Assembly: GCA_009837395.1 (NCBI GenBank)
Contig: VXTP01000006.1
Span: 349,165 to 413,164, forward strand
Direction: 5' to 3'
Length of the DNA: 64,000 bases
Source of the DNA: Gemmatimonadota bacterium
GTDB taxonomy: Bacteria; JAAXHH01
Positions 36,142 through 44,465 of the stretch are shown here, in pieces. The notes beneath the pieces were generated by a model. That model searched no databases. It saw nothing but the letters and a program-made list of their open reading frames with translations, and was not told where the DNA came from. How positions within the stretch are numbered: the first letter of the stretch is position 1; every line of letters begins with the position of its first letter. A program made the translations under genes and the position numbers.

Positions 36142-37026
36142 TCAGATCCCCTCTCTGCGGGGACGCACGATCGATACGCCGTCGTCCTCGATCAGGGGGC
36201 GGTTGTAGATGTACGGGGGTTCCAGGACCGCGCGCTGTGCAACGGTGAGGTCTTTCGTCCATTCGGGCAGGCGCGTTTCGTAGACGCCGCCTTCGTAGTG
36301 CATGTATTTCGGGATGTACCGGTGAAGCACGCAGCGTCGCTCACCCTTTCCCCTCCACGGCAGCGCGCCGTGGGTCGTGGCCTCGTTGAAGATTACAAGG
36401 TCGCCGGCTTTCACGGTGACATGATGGAAGATCTCCTGGTGGTCCTCAAAGTGTCGGACGTATCCCGGCATGGGGAAATGAGCCTTGTGGCTGCCCGGAA
36501 TCACGGTCAGCCCGCCATCGTCCGGGTTCACGTCGGTCAGGTAGAACTGGCAGACGATCAGTCCGCTCCGCATGCGGCCATCGTCGTACATGTAGTAGGT
36601 CGATCCGGCGAACATCCCTGTGCTGTTGCCGTGGAAGGGCGTGCCATGGGCGCCCGGCTTCGAGGTGAGCACGTCGATGTTGTGATCCAGTTTCCAGCCC
36701 CGGCCCATCATGGTATTCAGATAGGGAATCAGCTTCGGGTGGGCGAGCAGGTCTCGGAAAGGTTGGCACCAGGGTTGGTCCCAGGTCAGCATTCCTTCGT
36801 AGTGGACGTACTGCGTATCGGGCCCCGCCAGCGGGGTCCCGTCCAGCGCGCCGCCCGGTCCGTGGTCGCCGGTCCGGTCGGGATGGGCGTCCAGGGCGTC
36901 GTTAAGCGCCCGCACCTCATCGGCGGACAGCAGGCTGCGCACCACGAGAAACCCCTGGAGGTCGTAGAGGTACTTCTCGCGCTCGCTCATCACGACAAAG
37001 TCTTCCGGGTCGCCGAACATGGCCAT
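36142..37026 (-). CDS. Phytanoyl-CoA dioxygenase (PhyH) family protein, tandem paralogue
   Basis: A 294-residue PhyH-family protein closely related to the neighbour at 35261: both share EKYLYDLQGF/EQYLFDLQGF, LTDVNPDDGG or LSDVNPGDGG, PGSHKA and NEATTHG. The proximal motif reads FHGNS, with Asn at the usual Asp position of HxD; the distal His and GERR arginine remain. The pair therefore duplicated locally and both copies depart from the canonical facial triad. AGGAGG lies 7 nt before the ATG. It is probably the first gene of the minus-strand cluster running to the EamA transporter. Confidence 0.87.
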   Translation of the reverse strand: MAMFGDPEDFVVMSEREKYLYDLQGFLVVRSLLSADEVRALNDALDAHPDRTGDHGPGGALDGTPLAGPDTQYVHYEGMLTWDQPWCQPFRDLLAHPKLIPYLNTMMGRGWKLDHNIDVLTSKPGAHGTPFHGNSTGMFAGSTYYMYDDGRMRSGLIVCQFYLTDVNPDDGGLTVIPGSHKAHFPMPGYVRHFEDHQEIFHHVTVKAGDLVIFNEATTHGALPWRGKGERRCVLHRYIPKYMHYEGGVYETRLPEWTKDLTVAQRAVLEPPYIYNRPLIEDDGVSIVRPRREGI

Positions 37027-37166
37027 TTCGGCCTCCTGGCGGCTTGCGCTGCATCATCGGGTATCCAGTCGCCACGAACGGAAACGACCCGTTCCGGCGT
37101 CGGTGGAAACAAAATCGCTTGTTCAGGAATATAGAAAACGGGGGAGCGTAGTCAAAGGTAACTCTA

Positions 37167-37208
37167 AAAATGCCGTTGTCGCCATACGTGCGGCAACAAC
37201 GGCATTTT
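37167..37208 (-). terminator. Hairpin terminator after hicBA
   Basis: A perfect 13-bp inverted repeat: AAAATGCCGTTGT (37167-37179) pairs with ACAACGGCATTTT (37196-37208) across a 16-nt loop. Read on the minus strand it follows hicA by 65 nt and ends in a T-run, fitting an intrinsic terminator. It insulates the PhyH operon from the hic locus. Confidence 0.75.
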
Positions 37209-37273
37209 CGTTTGTACGGCTTCTACCTTACGATGGCACGACCCGCTGTAATGCTAGGCAATCTGGACGAAGC

Positions 37274-37459
37274 CTATGAGTCGTTTAGTTGTAACTGCTG
37301 CCTAATTAGTTTACACAAGCTCTCGCTGATTTCCCGATGTCTCGGTACGGGCGCCCATTAATTGTTCTTGGGGTTGAAGTAGAGATCATGCCTTCTGCCG
37401 TGTCTTTTCAAGAAACAACCATCGTCCGTCAGTTTCTTAATAAACGCTCTTCGTTTCAA
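37274..37459 (-). pseudogene. hicA: hicA toxin gene with premature stop codon
   Basis: On the minus strand, directly after hicB, the frame encodes LKRRAFIKKLTDDGCFLKRH... with the HicA double-stranded-RNA-binding-like fold, the catalytic-type His in GRRHDLY, then NPKNN, an in-frame TAA (37358-37360), then WAPVPRHREISESLCKLI, the standard HicA C-terminus. Apart from the stop, all 61 positions fit the family, where a Lys or Thr commonly occupies this place; a single AAA-to-TAA change would explain it. The start would be TTG. The toxin mRNA interferase is thus probably dead, or the base is a sequencing error. Confidence 0.82.
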
Positions 37460-37486
37460 GGTACTTCCAGGCTCAGTTCCGTTGAC

Positions 37487-37666
37487 TCAAATTCTTTTTA
37501 CAGGAGTCGGTACAGTCTCCTGCATCACCAAATCGTAAGCATCCTTGATGTTTGTTTTCAGTTCTTCAAGATTCTTGCCTTGACTGAATACACCTGGTAC
37601 TTCGCGGAGTTTTCCAACGTACCAGCCTTCTTCTTTCCAGAAGTCCAAAGTGAAATTACAAGTCAT
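37487..37666 (-). CDS. hicB: HicB-like antitoxin
   Basis: A 59-residue HicB-family antitoxin of the short type: MTCNFTLDFWKEEGWYVG, then REVPGVFSQGKNLEELKTNIKDAYDLV, the typical HicB partial RNase H fold that inhibits HicA. The ATG at 37666 has GGAG 5 nt upstream; the frame is open to 37771, but the extra 35 residues are unlike the family. There is no C-terminal DNA-binding domain. It precedes the broken hicA by 27 nt in the same frame. Local base composition is AT-richer than the surroundings, consistent with horizontal gain. Confidence 0.85.
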   Translation of the reverse strand: MTCNFTLDFWKEEGWYVGKLREVPGVFSQGKNLEELKTNIKDAYDLVMQETVPTPVKRI

Positions 37667-37776
37667 AATGGCTCCGCAGATGCCGTCATGGCAATCATGT
37701 GGCTTCAGATATAAACGGTCCGGGGGAGCGCCGACAACCCGTAAAGCGGCGTGACCTCCCCCTGACTTCAATCCCG

Positions 37777-38403
37777 CTAGTACTTCACCGTACAGCCGTA
37801 GGCCCGGGTCATCTCGACGGGCACTTCATTGCCGGCGAAAGCCGCGTCCAGGGCCATGACGACGTAATTGTCGGCCTTGGGAATGTCGGCGATGTTGGCC
37901 GAGTTGATGCTGTCGATGGCGCCCATGTAGATCAGGGTGCCTTCCGGGTTGATGATATACATGTGGGGCGTGTGGGTGGCGCCGTACGCCCTGCCGACGT
38001 CGCCGTTGCCATCGAGCAGGTAGGCGTCCACGGTCGACGCGTGCTTCTTAAGGCGCGAGTGGATTTCCTCATTGGAGAACTGGCCCTGCTTGCCTTCGGC
38101 CGACGAGTTGACGGCCAGCCAGACCACGCCCTGCTCGCGGTACTTGTCCTGCAGGCCCTGCATGTTCTTGGCGTCGTAATGCTTGGCCACGAAGGGACAG
38201 TCGTAGTTGATCCACTCCAGGACCACGTACTTGCCGCTGTAGTCCGAAAGCGTCACGCTGTTGCCATTCGTATCCGTCAGCGTGAAATCCGGGGCCGCGC
38301 TCCCCACCTTGGCATCCCCTGCGGCCATCGGCGTGGAAAAGTTAACCAGCACGAACGCGGCGGCGACGGCCACCACGGCTGCCGGAATCAGAATCCTCTT
38401 CAT
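37777..38403 (-). CDS. Exported redoxin (thioredoxin/AhpC-like) with CPFVxKHY motif
   Basis: A 208-residue thioredoxin-fold protein with an N-terminal signal peptide or anchor (about 1-27). The active site is DCPFVAKHY with a single cysteine, Cys69; a second Cys lies near the C-terminus (204). The class is AhpC/TSA-like redoxins found in many uncultured bacteria. It likely works in the periplasm with DsbD, encoded 43 nt upstream in the same orientation. The start at 38403 is fixed by AAGGAGG 6 nt upstream. The partner substrate is unknown. Confidence 0.85.
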   Translation of the reverse strand: MKRILIPAAVVAVAAAFVLVNFSTPMAAGDAKVGSAAPDFTLTDTNGNSVTLSDYSGKYVVLEWINYDCPFVAKHYDAKNMQGLQDKYREQGVVWLAVNSSAEGKQGQFSNEEIHSRLKKHASTVDAYLLDGNGDVGRAYGATHTPHMYIINPEGTLIYMGAIDSINSANIADIPKADNYVVMALDAAFAGNEVPVEMTRAYGCTVKY

Positions 38404-38446
38404 GAACATCCTCCTTGTGAATAGTAACGTCAAACTACTTCAAATA

Positions 38447-40717
38447 CTACCTGCTGGCCGCGCTCCCGCTTTCCACCTTCTTCAACGCGTCCAGCACCAG
38501 GCCGGGCGTGAGCAATTCCGGAAGGATCTCCGGTACGGAATCCGGACCGCCCGTATACAGCACGTAAAGCGGGACACTGTTGCGACCGAACTCGGCCAGT
38601 GCCCGCGTGATCTCGGGGTCCCTCGACGTCCAGTCGGCCTGGACCGGGACGACGCCCAGGGTCTCGAACTGTTCGACCACGCGGCTGTCGCTCAGCGCCA
38701 CGCGCTTGTTGACCTGGCAGCTCAGGCACCAGGCCGCGGTGAAGTCCACGAAAACCGACTTTCCCGAAGTGCGCAGGTCCTGCACCAGCTGCCGGGAGAA
38801 GGGTTCCCACTCCAGCCCCGCGCTGTATGTCGAAGCCGCGGCGGTTCGATCGGCCTTGGCCGGGGCCGGCACCTGGCTCAGTACGGTTACCATACTCGCG
38901 ATGATGATCACCGCGGCGGCAGCACGGGCAGATATCCTGGAACGGCTCCCGGAAGCGATGCCTCCCCAGCGGCCGAGAATCCAGCTTCCAAGGGCCACCA
39001 GCACCAGCAGGACCATCACCAGGGCGACCAGGTTGGGGTCTGTCTGGAGGTTCAGCACCCAGAGCAGCCAGACCACGGTGGCCATCATGAGGAAGCCCAT
39101 GAACTGCTTGAAGGATTCCATCCACGCGCCGGGTTTCGGCACGTACCGCAGCAGGGCGGGAACGGATGACAGGGTCAGGTAGGGCAGGGCCATGCCCAGG
39201 CCGAGGAACCCAAAGATCGCCAGGGACTGCGCCGCCGACTGCGTCAGGGCGTATCCCAGGGCCACGCCCATGAACGGCGCGGTGCACGGCGTGGCCACGA
39301 CCGTGGCCAGGACGCCGCTCAGGAAGGATCCGCCGAGTCCGCTGCCCGAATCCATTCGCCCGCCGAGACCGACCAGTGACGTGCCGATCTCGAAGACGCC
39401 AAAGAGGCTCAGGCCGAACATGAAGATGATGACTGACAGGATGACGATGAAGACCGGCGACTGGAGCTGGAATCCCCAGCCCAATTGCTCTCCCCCGGCC
39501 CGCAGGGCGATCAGGACGGCCGCCAGCGCGAGAAAGGAGACCAGGACGCCCGCGGTGAAGACCAGGCCGTGCCGGCGGGCCTTTGCCGGGTCGTCGCCCG
39601 CCTGGTGGATGAACCCGAGTACCTTGATGGACAGCACGGGGAGGACGCAGGGCATCAGGTTGAGGATCAGGCCGCCGATGAGGGCGAAGAGCAGGGCCTG
39701 CCACAGACCGGACACGAGATCGCCGGAAATCGCCGTGGCAGCAAGACCGGAAACCGCCGAAACGTTGCCGGAACCAGGCGAACCAGGCGAACCGATCGCA
39801 GCGACCGCGGCCGGCAGCACATCCGCATAGACGGCGCTCACGGCCAGGGCGCGCTCCGATCCGGGGCCGCGCCATCCATCCGCGGACACCAGCACGCCCG
39901 CGATCTGTTCCGGCCTGCTCGTGTAAAAGCCCGACCGGCGCATCGTCAAAAGGTACCCGGTCTCCGTCTTCTCCAGTTTCTGGGGAGATATGTAGTCGAT
40001 CAGGTCAGCGTTGTAGGGGTAGAACTCCGCGCCGGTGAGGTTTCCAGGGAACCATTCTGGCGGTGCGGCGTGCAGCGCCACAGTGGAATCGGAAATAGCG
40101 GCCTCGACGTGCCATCCGGGGACCGGGACCGGAAGTTGCTCCCGGGTGCGGGCAAAGAGATCGGTCCATCGCTCATCGGCCTGGGGCGCCTCCGTGGAAA
40201 CGGGCAGCGTCACCTGGTATCCGGATTCTCCCGGGAGACAGATTTCCGCGCAGACCAGCCAGGAGGCAAAGGCCCCGACGTCGACCGTCCCGCCGGTCTC
40301 CAGGTCGGCCGGAGGCGTGATTTCCACGAGCAGGAGCGTCTCGCCTTCGTACCCGTAGCTGGCCAGGATGTCGAGTTCGATCTTCTGGGGATAGGGCCAG
40401 TTGATCTCACCGGCCTGGAACCCATCGGGCAGCGCCCAGTGTATCTGCGTGGGGAGACCCGAATCGGCCGGGTTGCGCCAGTAGGTGTGCCAGTGCTCGT
40501 CCATCTTCATCCGCAGGCCGGCCCAGAAAGGCTGCCCGGGCTTGACGGACGTCGTCTCCACGACCAGTTCGGTCTCCATATAATCGGTGCGGACCGCCTG
40601 ACCGTGTACGGACCAGGCGCCGGTGCCGAAGGCGAACAGGATCGCGAGCGACAGTAATATGGCGCGCATTGGTTTCATAGTGCGCATTGATCTCATGGCG
40701 TGATGAGTTGATTTCAT
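38447..40717 (-). CDS. dsbD: Thiol:disulfide interchange protein DsbD
   Basis: A 756-residue DsbD-family protein that passes electrons from cytoplasmic thioredoxin across the inner membrane. A signal peptide (about 14-40) and N-terminal DsbD-alpha-like domain (to about 310) are followed by eight or so membrane helices (about 330-600) and a C-terminal thioredoxin domain with CLSC at 664-667. Several ATGs lie in the first 20 codons (MKSTHHAMRSMRTMKPMRA), none with a clear ribosome site; 40678 is an alternative start. It is cotranscribed with the redoxin gene. A Gly/Ser/Pro stretch encoded by a 9-bp repeat (39767-39793) lies before the membrane domain. Confidence 0.9.
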   Translation of the reverse strand: MKSTHHAMRSMRTMKPMRAILLSLAILFAFGTGAWSVHGQAVRTDYMETELVVETTSVKPGQPFWAGLRMKMDEHWHTYWRNPADSGLPTQIHWALPDGFQAGEINWPYPQKIELDILASYGYEGETLLLVEITPPADLETGGTVDVGAFASWLVCAEICLPGESGYQVTLPVSTEAPQADERWTDLFARTREQLPVPVPGWHVEAAISDSTVALHAAPPEWFPGNLTGAEFYPYNADLIDYISPQKLEKTETGYLLTMRRSGFYTSRPEQIAGVLVSADGWRGPGSERALAVSAVYADVLPAAVAAIGSPGSPGSGNVSAVSGLAATAISGDLVSGLWQALLFALIGGLILNLMPCVLPVLSIKVLGFIHQAGDDPAKARRHGLVFTAGVLVSFLALAAVLIALRAGGEQLGWGFQLQSPVFIVILSVIIFMFGLSLFGVFEIGTSLVGLGGRMDSGSGLGGSFLSGVLATVVATPCTAPFMGVALGYALTQSAAQSLAIFGFLGLGMALPYLTLSSVPALLRYVPKPGAWMESFKQFMGFLMMATVVWLLWVLNLQTDPNLVALVMVLLVLVALGSWILGRWGGIASGSRSRISARAAAAVIIIASMVTVLSQVPAPAKADRTAAASTYSAGLEWEPFSRQLVQDLRTSGKSVFVDFTAAWCLSCQVNKRVALSDSRVVEQFETLGVVPVQADWTSRDPEITRALAEFGRNSVPLYVLYTGGPDSVPEILPELLTPGLVLDALKKVESGSAASR

Positions 40718-40786
40718 GGTGTGTTTCGGTCTGCGTGGGTGGATGCCGCCCGGATATTCATGCGGCGTAATCAGTTACACAAGCAC

Positions 40787-40816
40787 AATATGGCCACAAA
40801 AACGTCCCCGTGTCAA
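40787..40816 (-). promoter_or_regulatory. Sigma70-like promoter for dsbD
   Basis: On the minus strand TTGACA (40816-40811) and CATATT (40792-40787) are separated by 18 bp, 70 bp upstream of dsbD. The rest of this 136-bp spacer holds nothing else I can name. Confidence 0.6.
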
Positions 40817-40853
40817 GCCGCTTCGGGGTGTGGATCCGCCTGTCCGTCTGCAT

Positions 40854-43553
40854 TCACACGCCGAACCAGTAGTTGAACTTGACGATGAATATGTTCTCTG
40901 ATTCACCGCCGAAGAGGTTGCCGAAGTCCCTGCCGATGTCCAGTGCCCCGTTTTCGTCTCGCTCGCTGCGGGTCTGTTGCCAGACGAGAAAGACCCTGGA
41001 ACCGGGACGGTACTCCCAGCGCAGCACCACGTTCATGCGCAGGGACTGGATGTTGAAATCCCGGTCCGAGAAATTGATATCCGGCATCCCGTCCCCGTCG
41101 AAGTCGAGGTAACGGTAGCCGTCCGTTGGATCGATAAAGGAACGCGTACCCTCGTCCAGCACGTCGAAATCGAAGCTGCTCGCTTGGAGTAATTGCTTGT
41201 AGTTGAGGTAGTCGCCCGAAGAAAGAAGGGGTTGTGCGTACAGCTGCAGGGTCAGGTCGGGCGAAAAGGCCACGTTCAACCGGGTTTCGAGGGAAAAGGA
41301 CCGCCGCTCCAGGTCCGAGAACACGTAACGGCTGCCGTAAGTGGGTGCGAAGGGCAGGGCATCTGTCCGGGTAACATACTGGGCCGCGTTCCGCTCCCAG
41401 TTGAAATTTGGCGAAACTTCCAGTTCCCAGTTCGGGGTTGGGCGAATCGTGGCCTCGACTTCCGCGCCCCACTCATGGCCGCCCCGCTGGTAGTTCTCGT
41501 AATCAAGTTCCGTCTCCAGGGAGATCCGTTTCCGGCGGTCCGTGCCGACTCCGATATCGAAGGAATAGGACCCGGGATCCTCCATCACCGGACCGCCCCG
41601 GGTCCGGGTGTCACTAAATTGGGTGGGGGCGTAGCTGGAGCCCAGGAAAACGTCCCAGTTGTTGTTCAGTTCGAAATCCGCCCCAGCCCAGAACCGGCCG
41701 TTCTTGTAGTTATTCCGCCACGACGACCAGGACCAGGGATCGTCGAGGGCCTCGTGCCGGAAGTTGTAGAAGGTAAAGAAATTGAACCGGTAGTTGCGGA
41801 GGTAGCGCCCCGGCGTGATGTGCTGGTATTCGATGCGTGCGCCGCCGTCGAGACGTTCGCTAGAACGGGAGAATCCCAGGTCGTTAATCTCGAATCCAGG
41901 CGATATCTGGGCGAACCAAAGCGCTCCGGTCCAGTGTTCGGCGTCCCGGCGGGCGAACTGCAGACGCCAGTTGTACCCGTTCATGGAGGTGGCGGTCGAA
42001 TCCACGGCCAACCGCGTGGCGTCGGGACGCTGGAAGTAATGGTTGCTGGACCGTTGTATCCGGATCATCGCATCCGTGCTTCCCTGGACGCGGCTGCCCG
42101 CCAGGTAGCCGTAGACGGCCCAGTCTCGCGAACGTGCTCCCCCCCAGTTGTGCTCGAAGTCCACCCCGCCGGAAAACGCCTCGGACGTGAGGTAGTCGAA
42201 GGCGCCGTCGTCCGGAAGGGCCCGGTGCACCAACGAACCGACGGCGCCGACCTGGCTGGCGCCGTTTCGGTAGTCCTTGCGAATCCGGAAAACGCCAAAT
42301 TCCGCCCGGGGTTCGACGGTGAACTCCCGGATTCTGCCGTCCGAAATCGAGTGGGCTTTTCCCGATTCCCGACCCGTGACCGCGGCCAGGGCGCCGATGG
42401 ACACGCCACCCGGTGAACGCCCGGTGATCTTGGCCGCGCCGAGAATGCTGGTCTCCGTGGGGATATCGGCGAAATCCGCATCGTCCGGCGTGCCGCCCCG
42501 GGGCTGCCGGCCGATCCGCCGGCTGTAGTACAGTTCATCCCGGCCCGAAAGGCCGAACTCAAACTCCTGGGCGTCTAACACGAAAAAGGGCCGCTGTTCC
42601 CGGAAAAAAGTCTCGAAGGCCGAGAGGTTTATGACGGCGGGATCCACTTCCACCTGCCCGAAGTCCGGGTTGACGGTAAGGATCAGGTGGTAGGATGGAC
42701 TAAGTCCGTAACGCAAACCGAACCCTCCCCGCCCACTGAAGTCCGATCCGTCGAAGAAGGGGTTCCCCTGCTCGGCCTGTGCGGTCCGGGCGCTGCCGAG
42801 GACGTAGGGACGGATTTCCAGGCGGCTGGCCCCCGAAGGAAGGACCAGGCCGTTCAGGCGACCGAGGACGCTGACCCTTCCGTGCCGTAGCCGGGACTGG
42901 AGGGCGAAGTCGATCGACTCGTTCGCGGCCAGGCGCCTTCGCATGAAGTTTATACCCCAGGTCTGGGGCTCGTTCCTCGGTTCATACCGAATCTGGGACA
43001 GGGGAATCCGCATCTCGGCGACCCAGCCCTGATCGTCGATCGACACACCGGACTCCCATACGGCGTCCCACGCGTCGTCCTGGCGCACGTCATCATAAAG
43101 GTAGGCGTCCCGCTGCGCCCCGGCGGCGCTCACACGGAACTGGTAGCCGGTCAGCCGGTCATTGTTCGGATCGACGGAAACGGAGAAAAGGTCGAAAGCA
43201 CCCCGTTCGTCCCGCCGGACGAGTTGCCGGCCGATCTGGTCCGGGTGATCGTCGTACATCCGGGCGCCGATGTAGATGGCGCCGTCGTCGTAGAGTACAC
43301 GGACCTCGGTGTCCTCACCGGGCTCGGCCCCCTCTACCGGCTCCCGCTGGACGAACCGCGTCGCCGGCACGGCCGCTTCCCAGGCTGTTTCATCCAACCG
43401 GCCGTCGATCGAAATCTGGCCGGTTCGTTGCGCCGCTTCCATGGCGGGGACGGATGATTCGCCAGCGTCCGACTGGGCGATAACAGTACCGGTGGACAGG
43501 GTGCAAGAAACAACCAGGGCGAAGACCGGCCGAACAGTGGATTTCAAAGGCAT
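40854..43553 (-). CDS. DUF5916/CBM9-like outer-membrane protein
   Basis: An 899-residue secreted protein. A signal peptide (about 1-26, ending VIA-Q) is followed by a CBM9-like sugar-binding-type domain (about 40-230, ISIDGRLDETAWEAA) and a DUF5916 region with alternating hydrophobic strands, probably a beta-barrel (about 240-899), ending KFNYWFGV. The family is found in Bacteroidetes and other FCB bacteria and its function is unknown; the layout suggests an outer-membrane protein with a periplasmic ligand-binding head. Its upstream spacer (43554-43764) contains a 7-bp inverted repeat (TTGCGCC, 43647-43653) but no firm promoter. Confidence 0.8.
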   Translation of the reverse strand: MPLKSTVRPVFALVVSCTLSTGTVIAQSDAGESSVPAMEAAQRTGQISIDGRLDETAWEAAVPATRFVQREPVEGAEPGEDTEVRVLYDDGAIYIGARMYDDHPDQIGRQLVRRDERGAFDLFSVSVDPNNDRLTGYQFRVSAAGAQRDAYLYDDVRQDDAWDAVWESGVSIDDQGWVAEMRIPLSQIRYEPRNEPQTWGINFMRRRLAANESIDFALQSRLRHGRVSVLGRLNGLVLPSGASRLEIRPYVLGSARTAQAEQGNPFFDGSDFSGRGGFGLRYGLSPSYHLILTVNPDFGQVEVDPAVINLSAFETFFREQRPFFVLDAQEFEFGLSGRDELYYSRRIGRQPRGGTPDDADFADIPTETSILGAAKITGRSPGGVSIGALAAVTGRESGKAHSISDGRIREFTVEPRAEFGVFRIRKDYRNGASQVGAVGSLVHRALPDDGAFDYLTSEAFSGGVDFEHNWGGARSRDWAVYGYLAGSRVQGSTDAMIRIQRSSNHYFQRPDATRLAVDSTATSMNGYNWRLQFARRDAEHWTGALWFAQISPGFEINDLGFSRSSERLDGGARIEYQHITPGRYLRNYRFNFFTFYNFRHEALDDPWSWSSWRNNYKNGRFWAGADFELNNNWDVFLGSSYAPTQFSDTRTRGGPVMEDPGSYSFDIGVGTDRRKRISLETELDYENYQRGGHEWGAEVEATIRPTPNWELEVSPNFNWERNAAQYVTRTDALPFAPTYGSRYVFSDLERRSFSLETRLNVAFSPDLTLQLYAQPLLSSGDYLNYKQLLQASSFDFDVLDEGTRSFIDPTDGYRYLDFDGDGMPDINFSDRDFNIQSLRMNVVLRWEYRPGSRVFLVWQQTRSERDENGALDIGRDFGNLFGGESENIFIVKFNYWFGV

Positions 43554-43646
43554 ACGTGCAACGTTTCCTTCCTGCGTGTGGTGCTGATTGTATCAAGAAG
43601 CTTCGACGTTTACATTTTCCGCCCGACCTGGACCTCGCCGGCGGTT

Positions 43647-43665
43647 TTGCGCCATGACGGCGCAA
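43647..43665 (-). promoter_or_regulatory. Inverted repeat upstream of the DUF5916 gene
   Basis: TTGCGCC (43647-43653) and GGCGCAA (43659-43665) form a perfect 7-bp inverted repeat with a 5-nt centre, about 95 bp before the gene start. It could be an operator or an RNA hairpin. The 211-bp spacer is otherwise unremarkable. Confidence 0.35.
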
Positions 43666-43764
43666 CAAAGCTACCCCGCCCGCCAGGGCCACGACGGGAA
43701 GTCACCTTATATTACAAATGCGGATGGTAAAACTTTAAAATATCGGACGGCGTACCGCCGGGAG

Positions 43765-44358
43765 CTAGCGGGTCCAGGTCAGTACGAAAGCCGGGGGCAG
43801 GTTCCGCACGACGAGCGATTCGCAGCGGTAGTCGGAGAACAACGGGGCCATGCGGCGGCGAAACCGTATTGCCGAGGGCAGGCAGTAGGCGTGGACGTAC
43901 TGAAACATGCGGAATACGGAACCGGGCCCCAGCAACTGGTCCAGGTTGGCGATGAGCTCGTCGATAACCGGGACCGGCATGGTGGATATGGACAGCCCGC
44001 AGATGACGGCCTTGACCGGCGGTACGTCCGTATCCGCGTGCACCTGGAACGCCCGGGTGACGGTATCTTGTTCGAAGCGGAGATTGGGAAACCGGTCCCG
44101 CAGCAGATGAACGAACCGTTGTTCGAGTTCTATGCCGATATATCCGTCGTCATCGGGGAGGATGTGACGGATCTGGTCCGTGAGCGCACCCGTACCCGGG
44201 CCCAGTTCCATGACGGATTCGTTGGGCTTGATTTCCAGTCCCCTGGCCATGGCCTGGGCGAGCATCCTCGAACTGGGCGTCAGGGCGCACACGCTCAGCG
44301 GGTTCTTCAGCATGACCCGGAGAAACAGCAAAAACGGATGTTGTGCGGATCGAGACAT
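43765..44358 (-). CDS. SAM-dependent methyltransferase, PmtA/KsgA-like
   Basis: A 197-residue class I methyltransferase. The SAM-binding motif ELGPGTGALT lies at 51-60. It resembles bacterial phospholipid N-methyltransferases (PmtA) and rRNA adenine dimethylases; the preceding NPLSVCALTPSSRMLAQAM and the later NLPPAFV point to the lipid-type subgroup. If so it would methylate phosphatidylethanolamine at the inner membrane. The start at 44358 (MSRSAQHP) fits the family; the frame extends upstream to a TTG at 44415. Neither start has a convincing ribosome site. It follows the ABC-CPBP gene on the same strand. Confidence 0.7.
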   Translation of the reverse strand: MSRSAQHPFLLFLRVMLKNPLSVCALTPSSRMLAQAMARGLEIKPNESVMELGPGTGALTDQIRHILPDDDGYIGIELEQRFVHLLRDRFPNLRFEQDTVTRAFQVHADTDVPPVKAVICGLSISTMPVPVIDELIANLDQLLGPGSVFRMFQYVHAYCLPSAIRFRRRMAPLFSDYRCESLVVRNLPPAFVLTWTR

Positions 44359-44465
44359 GTACTGGAAGGATTGCAGCCGGAGCCCGAGACAGGGCAGGAA
44401 AACGGATATCGCCAAAAGACCGGAGCCAATATATGGTCACGGGCCGCGGGAGGCAATACCTATCG

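Noticed and set aside
37019-37714. Plus-strand open frames of 86 and 125 codons around hicBA
   Set aside because: They are antisense to or between hicB and hicA and resemble no protein; the minus-strand HicBA reading is far better supported.
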